Positions 24,927-34,500 of a stretch of 64,000 bases of DNA are shown here, one piece after another. Position 1 is the first letter of the stretch. Each line of letters starts with the position of its first letter. Origin of the DNA: Chamaecrista fasciculata (Eukaryota; Streptophyta; Magnoliopsida; Fabales; Fabaceae). The position numbers were made by a program, and so were the translations under genes. The stretch lies in the NCBI GenBank assembly GCA_003254925.1, contig QANZ01019064.1, positions 42,707 through 106,706 of the forward strand. Reading direction: 5' to 3'. A model generated the notes under the pieces. It was not told the DNA's origin, ran no database searches, and saw only the letters and a list, made by a program, of their open reading frames with translations.

Positions 24927-25374
24927 TGGAGAGTCGTCAAAACGGGTTCCAACCCGCGAGTTGTATCCGTTTAACCCGCATAAATTGTGAGCCGGGTTGA
25001 AGTAATCTTGGCTCACCAACAATTTTAACCCTCGTGAGTTGGCTCACTTGACCCGCGGGCTATGATGAGCTAACCCGGTGAGTTGGTGGGTTAGCTCACC
25101 AACCCACCATATAAAAAAATTATAAAATTTTAAAATAAACATAATAAATTTACTTACTCACACTCACTCAATTTCACATTTCACACTCATTTTTTATAAC
25201 TTTCAATTATAAAATTCAATTCATTATTACTTATTTACTTATTACTTTAGTAGTATCACATTTTGAATTCACAAATCACAATCATCAGTATATATATGTA
25301 TATATGTTGTTTTATAATGTATTATGTACAAAAAATTATAGTTTTATAATATATAAATTATAATGTATTATGTA
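24927..25374. mobile_element. Left part of a non-autonomous element with GGGTT/AACCC-rich end, cut by the gap
   Basis: Starting near gagtcgtcaaaacgggttcc, the sequence carries repeated inverted words (aacccgcgagttg, gagccgggttga, acccgcgggct, gagttggtgggtt) before becoming AT-rich. This layout is typical of plant hAT-like non-autonomous elements. The right end lies in the gap, so neither terminal repeats nor target duplication can be checked. Confidence 0.5.
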
Positions 25375-26212
25375 NNNNNNNNNNNNNNNNNNNNNNNNNN
25401 NNNNNNNNNNNNNNNNNNNNNNNNNNNNNNNNNNNNNNNNNNNNNNNNNNNNNNNNNNNNNNNNNNNNNNNNNNNNNNNNNNNNNNNNNNNNNNNNNNNN
25501 NNNNNNNNNNNNNNNNNNNNNNNNNNNNNNNNNNNNNNNNNNNNNNNNNNNNNNNNNNNNNNNNNNNNNNNNNNNNNNNNNNNNNNNNNNNNNNNNNNNN
25601 NNNNNNNNNNNNNNNNNNNNNNNNNNNNNNNNNNNNNNNNNNNNNNNNNNNNNNNNNNNNNNNNNNNNNNNNNNNNNNNNNNNNNNNNNNNNNNNNNNNN
25701 NNNNNNNNNNNNNNNNNNNNNNNNNNNNNNNNNNNNNNNNNNNNNNNNNNNNNNNNNNNNNNNNNNNNNNNNNNNNNNNNNNNNNNNNNNNNNNNNNNNN
25801 NNNNNNNNNNNNNNNNNNNNNNNNNNNNNNNNNNNNNNNNNNNNNNNNNNNNNNNNNNNNNNNNNNNNNNNNNNNNNNNNNNNNNNNNNNNNNNNNNNNN
25901 NNNNNNNNNNNNNNNNNNNNNNNNNNNNNNNNNNNNNNNNNNNNNNNNNNNNNNNNNNNNNNNNNNNNNNNNNNNNNNNNNNNNNNNNNNNNNNNNNNNN
26001 NNNNNNNNNNNNNNNNNNNNNNNNNNNNNNNNNNNNNNNNNNNNNNNNNNNNNNNNNNNNNNNNNNNNNNNNNNNNNNNNNNNNNNNNNNNNNNNNNNNN
26101 NNNNNNNNNNNNNNNNNNNNNNNNNNNNNNNNNNNNNNNNNNNNNNNNNNNNNNNNNNNNNNNNNNNNNNNNNNNNNNNNNNNNNNNNNNNNNNNNNNNN
26201 NNNNNNNNNNNN
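25375..26212. other. Assembly gap (838 N)
   Basis: An uninterrupted run of N, bordered on the right by (AT)n to about 26236, which probably caused the assembly break. No statement on content is possible. Confidence 0.99.
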
Positions 26213-26249
26213 ATATATATATATATATATATATATTTTGTACTGTACC

Positions 26250-26587
26250 TATGAAACATGGACACGGACACGGGACACGACACGGATACGGACACACCGA
26301 CATGTCAAGTTCTTAAACTTACATGACACGACACGACATATATTTATACATATAAATAATTAAAAATTCATAATTTTTTATGAAAACTTCAAAAGTTATA
26401 ATATCTATTCATAATATATGTCATATGTGTTATTATTTTATATTGTTTATCATGTTAAAGTAAAAAAAATTAATTTTATATTCTGAAACTTATGAATATG
26501 TGTCGTGTGAGTGTCGTACGGGTGTCGGACACAGACACGTGTCTGACACGGCAACACGCCCTCCGAATGAAGTGTTCATGCTTCCTA
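26250..26587. mobile_element. GACAC-rich MITE, copy 2, with 10-bp target duplication
   Basis: Homologous over its full 338 bp to 16748-17091. The ends read tatgaaacatggacac and, inverted, taggaagcatgaacac. The flanking sequence gtactgtacc is present at 26240-26249 and repeated at 26588-26597. A 9-10 bp duplication points to a Mutator-like origin. Confidence 0.8.
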
Positions 26588-26626
26588 GTACTGTACCGAA
26601 AGAATAGTCTTTGAATATGAATATAT

Positions 26627-27169
26627 TGTTGGGATTTTTTTAGATCGTCCATCTTATTTAAGCAGCAAATATCCTATTATATAGGGGAGTACATTAATTC
26701 AAAATATTTAAAAAATCTTAATTAAATATCTTAAAAAATCAATCATAAATCTGAAAGATATCTCATACAGATTTTGAGAGTAAAAATATAATTCAAATAA
26801 TCTTCTTAAAAAGTAGACTTGACAACAATTAAAAAGGAAACAAAATAATAATCAAATATACTGACAAAACAAACCAAACTTAGTTGGTCTAGTGGTTAGC
26901 TCACTAGGTCGCTTAAGCAAGTGTTTGGGGTTCGATCCCTGCCTTGTGTATGCAGCAACCAATTAGCCAGCGACAAATCCTTAAATGGAGTTCCATCTGC
27001 GGATGATTAGTCCTTAGTCCTTTAGGTTGGGGATACCTTAGGCAACAAAAAAAATATACTGACAAAACATATTGAGACATGTTCAACTTTTTCATAGACT
27101 TATGTTCTTCGTGATCTCTTTTTCATAATGATAACAATATAATAATATTATTAATAATAATTCCTAACA
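26627..27169 (-). mobile_element. Solo LTR of the TRIM family, interrupted by a SINE
   Basis: Read on the minus strand, it starts tgttaggaattattattaat and ends aaatcccaaca, matching the LTRs at 12655-13082 and 13388-13795. Examples are gattatttgaattat and the tttttaattgttgtcaag block. The 5-mer tatat flanks it on both sides (26622-26626 and 27170-27174), the expected copia duplication. No internal region or second LTR is present, so it is a solo LTR left by recombination. The SINE at 26872-27051 splits it. Confidence 0.82.
26872..27051 (+). mobile_element. tRNA-derived SINE
   Basis: RNA polymerase III A box (gttggtctagtgg, 26883-26895) and B box (ggttcgatccc, 26929-26939) are spaced as in a tRNA. 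They are followed by a tRNA-unrelated body (gcagcaaccaattagccagc .. gatgattagtccttag) and an A-rich tail. The target duplication aaatatactgacaaaaca flanks it (26854-26871 and 27052-27069). The body resembles SINEs I recall from legumes. It lies within the solo LTR, so it inserted after that LTR. Confidence 0.9.
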
Positions 27170-27174
27170 TATAT

Positions 27175-28240
27175 ATTATCTCATCCCAATATTTATTGAC
27201 ATTAAGATTTAGTTTTAGTGGCCTATATAAACAACATTTTAGTTAAATACATTAGTTGCCAAAGTAGTATTAGTAATATAAAGTTGGGAATTTTGAGTGT
27301 TTTTGCCTTTTGTGTTATATTATTTATCTTGGTCCACAATATATTTAAGCTTTCGAAGCGGCTAGCAAAAGGGGAAAAAATAGAAACAAAGAAGACTTAT
27401 TTAAGGTATTGGTGGATGAGAAAAAAATGATGACTTATTTCGTTAACTCTAATTTGTTAAGTCAATTAGATATTGGAAACTAGTCGCCGAATATTAATTA
27501 ATTAGTATTACAAGTTTACAACTTCAGAATCTTGCCCCTAAAGTCCTCCGGCTATTTGGAAAAAGAAGAATTTTGTTGAAGCGGAAAGAAAGAATGTTAT
27601 CTATCTCACCCCAAAAACAAGAGAACAAAAAGTATAATCAAAGCACGATAGAAAGAAGAATGGACTGTGTCTTAATTTTAACAAAATATCAAATCTTCTT
27701 GTCGCTAATTATTACTCAATCAATTTTTTGGCCAAATGTACTAGTTTAAAAAATAAATAAAATTATGGAGTTAATGGAGCTTACATATTTTTTAATTTTT
27801 TGAAAATTAACTGATAAGGTATGAAGTATATAAGATATCACGAGATAAGTCACATAAATTGAATATTAATCACTCATACTCGCTCGAGATTAATGTAGGA
27901 TAATTGACGTGATAAAATAATTCTTGAAATTAGACAATCATTATGAGATATCATAACTTAAATATTTATAATTAGTCCAATTAATTAATTGATCTTATTA
28001 TTATTATTATTATTTATGGACTAATTATGTTATTTTATGAGTATTGACAAAATAAATAAATAAATGTGTAAAAATCATAAAGTTCAACCTTGTTGATGGG
28101 CCAATAATATTTGGGTTAGGTATCTTTTGGGTTGTGGTTCTCATGGGATAGTTATATATAGGAGTTAGTCAGGAAAGTAATACTAATACTAACAGAGGGT
28201 TTTAACAATTATCTAACACATCAGAAGAATTCAACCCGCA
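27175..28240. other. Intergenic, no gene seen
   Basis: AT-rich. A frame at 27218-27430 lacks an ATG at its start and is treated as chance. An (ATT)n run lies at about 27998-28013. From 28150 the sequence becomes promoter-like (see the candidate microprotein gene). Confidence 0.4.
28153..28163 (+). promoter_or_regulatory. Possible TATA box of the candidate microprotein gene
   Basis: ttatatatagg lies 84-94 bp before ATG 28247. A start about 30 bp downstream would give a leader of roughly 60 nt with an A/C-rich sequence. This is an inference from position only. Confidence 0.35.
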
Positions 28241-28246
28241 TTAGCG

Positions 28247-28701
28247 ATGGATCTAAGTAAGTTCTTCATTATTCTTCATTTGTGATTAATTATTGAAGTT
28301 GTCTTGGTTAAAAATCAACTTTTACAACCATTGATTTCACTTCTTCTTTTAACATTCTTCCATCATTTTCCACGTACCTTTTGTCGCGGGGTATTCCAAC
28401 CACATAATAGAGTTTTTCTACCTTTAGATATTTTAATTATCATCCACATGATATTTTAGTAATACCATAATACCAATACCACAGTCTTTTTTTAATTGTA
28501 TTGAAAAATAAAGGCCACAACCTTCCCGAAAAGGACAATTCTGTGCTGCTTTTTTCATTTTGAACTTGCGTTTAGTTTAATTAAGAACAAAAAATCATAT
28601 TAGTGGTTTAAGCATATTTTTTTTACAGGAATCAAGTTTTGCCCGAGGCCTTATCTGATTATTGATGAGGAAACTTTTAAAAAATTTCTTGAAAGACAAT
28701 G
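28247..28701 (+). CDS. Candidate two-exon microprotein gene (27 residues), speculative
   Basis: Exon 1 would be 28247-28256 (ATGGATCTAA) with a strong donor GTAAGTT at 28257. Exon 2 starts at 28629 after a good polypyrimidine tract and acceptor (ttttttttacag) and ends with TGA 28699-28701. The join is in phase and encodes MDLRIKFCPRPYLIIDEE, followed by a basic/hydrophobic tail TFKKFLERQ. A TATA-like box lies upstream and aataaa at 28745-28750, 44 nt after the stop. I do not recognise the peptide. It may equally be a remnant of a larger gene or a non-coding RNA. Without expression data the call stays weak. Confidence 0.25.
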
Positions 28702-28759
28702 AATTATAAAGAAAACCCTACAATTTATCTCTGATGTTTAAGTTAATAAAATTGAAGTA

Positions 28760-29823
28760 TTTGCAAAATATCAACTTTTAGGGTGATTGAGAACATACCT
28801 TCGCTGCGATAATTGTCATGTATTTGTATTCCAAAAGGGGAATCCTTGTTAGGAATCTCACTTGATATATGGAGAGATTTTTGTTATACATAAATGCTTG
28901 AATTGTTAATGTTTGACCATTAATTTTTATGTTTATGAGAGTTTAATGTAATTGAGAATTGTTGTGATTTAAAAAATGTAATCAAAGATTTTTTTAATGA
29001 TTATATTTTTTTTATTGTAGTGTTTGTTGGATGGGTACCCTCCCCTCTTATTTGTCTTTTATCACGTTTAGGGCTCCTCAAATGAGATAGTTACCTCTCG
29101 ATAAGGATGAGTACCCAATCTTATTCACATTTAAAATTAATAAAAAAATCTCAAACTTTAATTTAAATTAAAAAAACATAATAGTATGAGAGTTGTATAC
29201 AGCCCATAGCCAATCCTAAATCACCGTGTCCGTAATTCATGTGACCCGATCCGACCGATCCGATCACCGGGCCCCACATCGCTTCTCACCTTCGTCCAAT
29301 TTCCTCATTTATTCTCATTCCAATCCTATCCCTCACGTCTTCACTCTCTTACTCCTTCTCATTCCAACAATTATCTCTTCATTTCTACAAAACGTAGTTA
29401 TTTACAGCTACAAAATTTGTTACATTTTCGTTTTTTGACTCCAGAGATCCAAAGGAAATAATTTATTACATTTTTTTTTTAGAAAAAGGGAGTGGTTTTG
29501 GCTTGGGTAAAATTGGGTCTGAAATTTAGAAAGCAAGGGGTATTTTGGTGAGATTGAGACGAAACTTAACAAAGAGTACACCAGTTTGTGCTTCTCGAGT
29601 GTTTTACTCCCCCAGAAAGCCACATTCTATGCTTCTCTCAGCTACGTTTCAGACTTCACACTTCAATTCCCAAATTCCAAATCCTTCTCTCATTTTTTCT
29701 TCACCGCTACTTTGTTCTCTTCTTCCTTGCATTCCCTTCATCATCATTCATTCCATTCTTTTTGGCATTTACTGAGTTATTCTTTTCCTCATCTCATCGG
29801 GTGGCTAATCCCGGAAATATCCC
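28760..29823. other. Intergenic and upstream region of the lipase gene
   Basis: AT-rich up to about 29200. The segment 29560-29823 is C/T-rich and probably contains the 5' leader of the lipase gene (cttcttccttgcattccctt). No further gene is seen. Confidence 0.45.
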
Positions 29824-32800
29824 ATGGCGGCAGGGACAATGGCCACTGCCGCCGGAGCCGCCGTGATGCTCTACTATGTCTTGAGTAGGAGACTGGCCAG
29901 GAGGGTGGAAGACGTCGACGATCCGAGCGGGGATTTGTCCAAATCCAGCAGATCGCTTAGGCGGAAAAGGCTTTCCCGGAGACCTGCCCAAGCTCCGGCG
30001 ACTCTCTTGGAATCGATTGTTACCTTGTCTGAGACTTTGCGGTTCACTTATTCGGAGACTCTGGGGAAATGGCCCATCGGCGACTTGGCCTTCGGCATCA
30101 ATTATTTTATGCGCAAGCAGGTGCGTCCTTATACAAAATCAAAATTCCTATCAGAGTTTCTATTTTGGTCGATGCACGCTTTTAGTTCTTTTAGGACCTG
30201 CATTCGAGTTCATTCTGCTATGACTTGTGTTATAACTTTTGCTACATATGGTTGAAGATTTCATTCGGTTTGAAATTATTGCAGGGTAATTTACGAGTTG
30301 CTAGTGTATATGCTGGTAGTGATTGTGTACAACTCAGAGGCCCTGAAATCATAGCGGAGTTACATAATCTCTTGAGATTGTTGACCCTATGTATGCTTTT
30401 CTCGAAGAAACCATTTCCGGTGTTTTTAGAGTCTGCTGAATTTCCCCTCGACGATGTCCTCCTACAGAAGCCCAAAGCTGGGGTACGTGGTCCTTAACTT
30501 CATCGTCTCTATGCTGAATCTTATATATCTATTTTTATATTTAATTATTTATCTGGGGTGGATGTGAAGAATAATAAGCCACGTCTCTCTCACGCACACT
30601 GTCATTCCCTCTGATGTCTGGGTTTTAAATTCGTGGTCTTATATCCTCCACAAGGTAAAAGTAAACGTCCTTTGATCCACAGGCCCTGAAATTGTGTTTT
30701 TAAGCAAGACCATAACTTAAAAAAAATCATGATTCCGGTTTAGGGCTATAATATCTATCCTGCGGAAGTCTATATCCTTTTGTGCAGCGTGAAGCTCTCT
30801 GCGTTCACGATGGCTTGCTTGTTGCATTTCATCTTTTCTCCCAGATTTGGTTTCATGAGTCTTAATATCTTATACAATAAAAGTGGAAAGCTTTACTGAT
30901 ATTTTATGTATTTTATTGAGGAGGGTAGGTGAACATCATGAGATAAAGAGAAACTGAACTTTGACACCCTGTGGTATTAAACGATGACACTAGAACAACT
31001 TGTAGTGCAGAGGATCCATTCACAAAAATTAGAGGAGGTTTAAGCACACTTACTTATATCTTCGATATTATGCCTCTAAATAAAAATATGATACATGTGG
31101 AGTAAATCTTTAATATAACCCAATACTATGGTAGCTGCTTTTAATAAATAAATTGACTACAAGTTATATCTAAATTTTATGTGAAAAGTAAATTCTCTTT
31201 GTACAGAGACCCAAAAAGGAAAAAAAAACATGACATGCAGTTGTTTGTTAAACTGTGGTTGCTATTTATCATTCATTGGCTTGCTTTGAACGTGCTGATA
31301 GTTGACATGTGTTTTAATTCTGAAATTGTTATGGATCTATCTCCATAGCTAATCTATTTCCACCTGTTAGTCAAAGTATCTTACAAAATAGTATCTGCTT
31401 TTGAAGGAAAAAATCCATCTGTTACTTTTTTCCTTCCTTTTATTATTTTCCCACCATATAATTTTCAACTACTTATTTGTTTTACTCAGTTTTAGCATGG
31501 TTTCTTAAATTTTTTGGACTGATTTGTGCTATTCAATTCGACTGTAGCTTCTGAAGCCTGCTTTCACAATCATACGTGATACAAGGTCAAAATGTTTCCT
31601 TCTATTGATCCGAGGTACTCATAGCATTAAAGACACACTGACAGCTGCAACTGGTGCTGTGGTCCCTTTCCACCATTCAGTATTAAATGATGGTGGCATA
31701 AGCAACTTAGTTTTGGGATATGCACATTGTGGCATGGTTGCTGCAGCTCGCTGGATTGCAAAGCTCTGCACTCCCACCCTACTTAAAGCTCTTGGTGAAT
31801 ATCCTGACTTCAAAATTAAGGTATTTTATTTTATTGTTCTGTGAAGAACCATAAGTACAACCCTGTATGATAAATTGAAAACTTGCTTGAGCATAAAAAG
31901 GCTAGCAAATATTCTAATGTTTCGAATTCCTGTTTTTCCTACTTTCCTACTTTCCTTCTTTCTATCTTCACACTAGATGCGGCATTCCCTCAGATATTCA
32001 CACACACACACACACATGTATGTATGTATACTTTCCTGCATTACTATGTTGCTAACCAATTGTCTTTTAATCTTCAGATTGTTGGGCACTCACTTGGTGG
32101 TGGTACTGCAGCGCTGCTAACCTATATTCTTAGAGAACAAAAGGAGTTATCTTCAAGTACTTGTGTCACATTTGCCCCAGGCATGTAGTTATGCTACCTT
32201 CTTTATATCTAAAATGATTACTTTAATTGGATGATTTGAGCTAATTCAGTAATTTCTCTGCATTTTAACTACATCACATGATCTTTCCGATTTTCAATTT
32301 GTTTGATTGGATAAGAATCCATGGAATTTGTGTTGCTAGCTTATTGCAGAATATAGACTTTTTCCTTGAATTGGTGCTCTCATATTTGGTATTGGTCATT
32401 GATTGAAGCTAATAGTATAGTTGTATTTTTAGATCCAAATTACTTGGTCAAGTGTTATTATTGTGACTAACAAGCGTCATTATTATGACTTACTAAAGTT
32501 ACATCTAACATAGCTGTGTAGCATGATATCTTTTCTCTTCTGCTTGATGATAAGCTTGAGCATTATCTGCGGCGGATTAACAGGCAAGGCTGCCTGTTTT
32601 GGCCTTATAATGGTAAACTAAAAGTCAAATATCTTCTTACTTTTTCCTAGTTTAGAAAGAGAAGTATAGAATAAAGTGTCTAGATCATGATCTATAACAT
32701 GTTGATCTTGAACTTATTGGATTACATAAGCTGTTTGTAGCATGCACTTTATGACGTTGAATTTTCTGACATGGGAATCTTACCTGTCTTGTTATGCTAA

Positions 32801-34263
32801 GCACTATCAGATATTAATGCTTTTGCATCAATTGACAATTTTGCAGCTGCCTGCATGACATGGGAGTTAGCAGAATCAGGGAAGCACTTTATCACTACCA
32901 TTATAAATGGTTCTGACTTAGTGCCTACATTCTCAACTTCTTCTATTGATGATCTTCGATCTGAGGTGCTCTAGTTGCTAACTTGTTTTCCCGACTTCAT
33001 ATGAAATGATATTAACTGTTTGCTAATTTTTTAATTTGGATGTTATCCTTTCGATTATGCTTTGATTCTCACACAAGTTGGTTATCATTAGGTGACCGCA
33101 TCTTCTTGGTTGAATGATTTGCGGGATCAAATTGAGCGGACAAAGGTCCTGAATGTCGTCTATCGCTCTGCAACTGCTCTTGGATCACGTCTTCCATCAA
33201 TTTCTAGTGCAAAAGCGAAGGTAGCAGGTGCTGGTGCTATTCTGCTGCCAGTTACCAATGGCACTCAGGTATCTTGGAACTCCATGGTCTGTATATGATT
33301 TTTTCAGTATGCACTGCCATAGTGCTATTCTAAGATTTACTTTCGGAGTAGGATTTTACAGTTAGTAACCGGTGTCTAAGTGTGCATGATGTGAGCAGAA
33401 AACAGTACTGTTGAATTTTTTGACAGACGTTATTCTTCAAGCTTTGGATAGGGGTTCTCCCGATTTAATGTATCTTTTTTTTCTTAGATTCTTTTTTGTA
33501 TTTGCAGGTCATGATTAAGAGTGCACAAAGTGTTGCTGAAGCTGTTGTCAGGACTCGCTCATCCTTGACATCATGGTCTTGCATGAGTGCGCGCCGCCGG
33601 AGTGTTGGCCCATCGCCTAACTCTAAAATAGAGAACTTAGGTGAAGCCTCTGTAATGTCTCAGATAACGACTGAATCTCTTTTGACCGAAGAGGTATCTA
33701 GAGAGGATATGTCAAATAAAGATGAACAATGTTCCTCGAGTCATGGATTGGACCATGAAGACACTGATGAAGAGGAACCACTCATTCCTGCTAATCAAGG
33801 CATCACCTCTTCCACTGTAGATGACATTACTGAAGGCGAATTATGGTATGAACTGGAAAAGGAGCTTAAGAAACAGGATAATATCGAAGCAATTCATGCC
33901 GAGGAAGAAGTGGCCGCAGCAGCCCAAGAGATAACAGAAGAAGAGAATCAGCTAACTGATGCTGCTGAAGGTAGTGAACCAACTACTACATCTGACAACT
34001 TGGATAGCCATCAATTTTACCCCCCAGGCAGAATCATGCATATAGTCTCTGTACCTTCTTCCTCAGATGATTCACATTCAACTTCTGATGATCCCGTTGA
34101 GGAACATGTCTACTTATATGAAACACCTAGAGAGCTGTACAGCAAGCTCAGGCTTACTAAAACTATGATCAATGATCATTATATGCCCATGTATAAGAAG
34201 ATGATGGAATTATTAATCCGAGAACTAGAAAAAGATACTGCTAGTTGTAATATTGATATTTGA
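29824..34263 (+). CDS. Class 3 lipase, mono-/diacylglycerol-lipase-like
   Basis: Seven exons join in phase: 29824-30120, 30285-30482, 31548-31820, 32078-32180, 32847-32965, 33092-33268, 33508-34263, giving 640 residues. The start (atcccATGGCGG) begins a short hydrophobic segment (about residues 7-18) followed by a basic stretch, suggesting membrane anchoring. The nucleophile elbow GHSLGGG places Ser at about 261; Asp in NGSDLVP is at about 314. The catalytic His is probably in the conserved NDHYMPMYKKM near the C-terminus. IRGTHSIKDTLTAATG is the oxyanion-hole region of Lipase_3 proteins. Residues 390-560 are acidic and low-complexity (DEEEPLIPANQ, EEEVAAAAQEITEEE). The family splits acylglycerols; the plant orthologue (At4g16070-like) has no role I can state. 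The intron after 32180 starts with GC, not GT. Convergent with the next gene, 237 bp stop to stop. Confidence 0.93.
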
Positions 34264-34500
34264 AAACTGAAAAATATAGCAAACATAATTATTTGACGTG
34301 TCATCCTACTTATGTGTGGTATTCTGTTGCCTCAAGAGATTCTCATAATTAAATATATTAAAACATTTTTTAAAAAATAAAGAACCAAATTGAAACCAAT
34401 CCTATTAAGAAATCAAGAGCATCAACACATCTTTCCTCCACCATTTAACATATCAGAAAGAGTACAGTTATGTAGCAAAAGGAAAACACAATTTGGATTA

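Noticed and set aside
25336-26316. Long open frames across 25336-26316
   Set aside because: They consist of the run of N and carry no information.
26883-26950. tRNA-like sequence with A and B boxes
   Set aside because: The segment does not fold into a full cloverleaf, runs into a SINE body with an A-rich tail, and is flanked by a target duplication. It is a SINE, not a tRNA gene.
27218-27430. 70-codon frame with a possible membrane helix
   Set aside because: The frame opens with GTG, has no suitable ATG near the start, and lies in ordinary AT-rich intergenic DNA.
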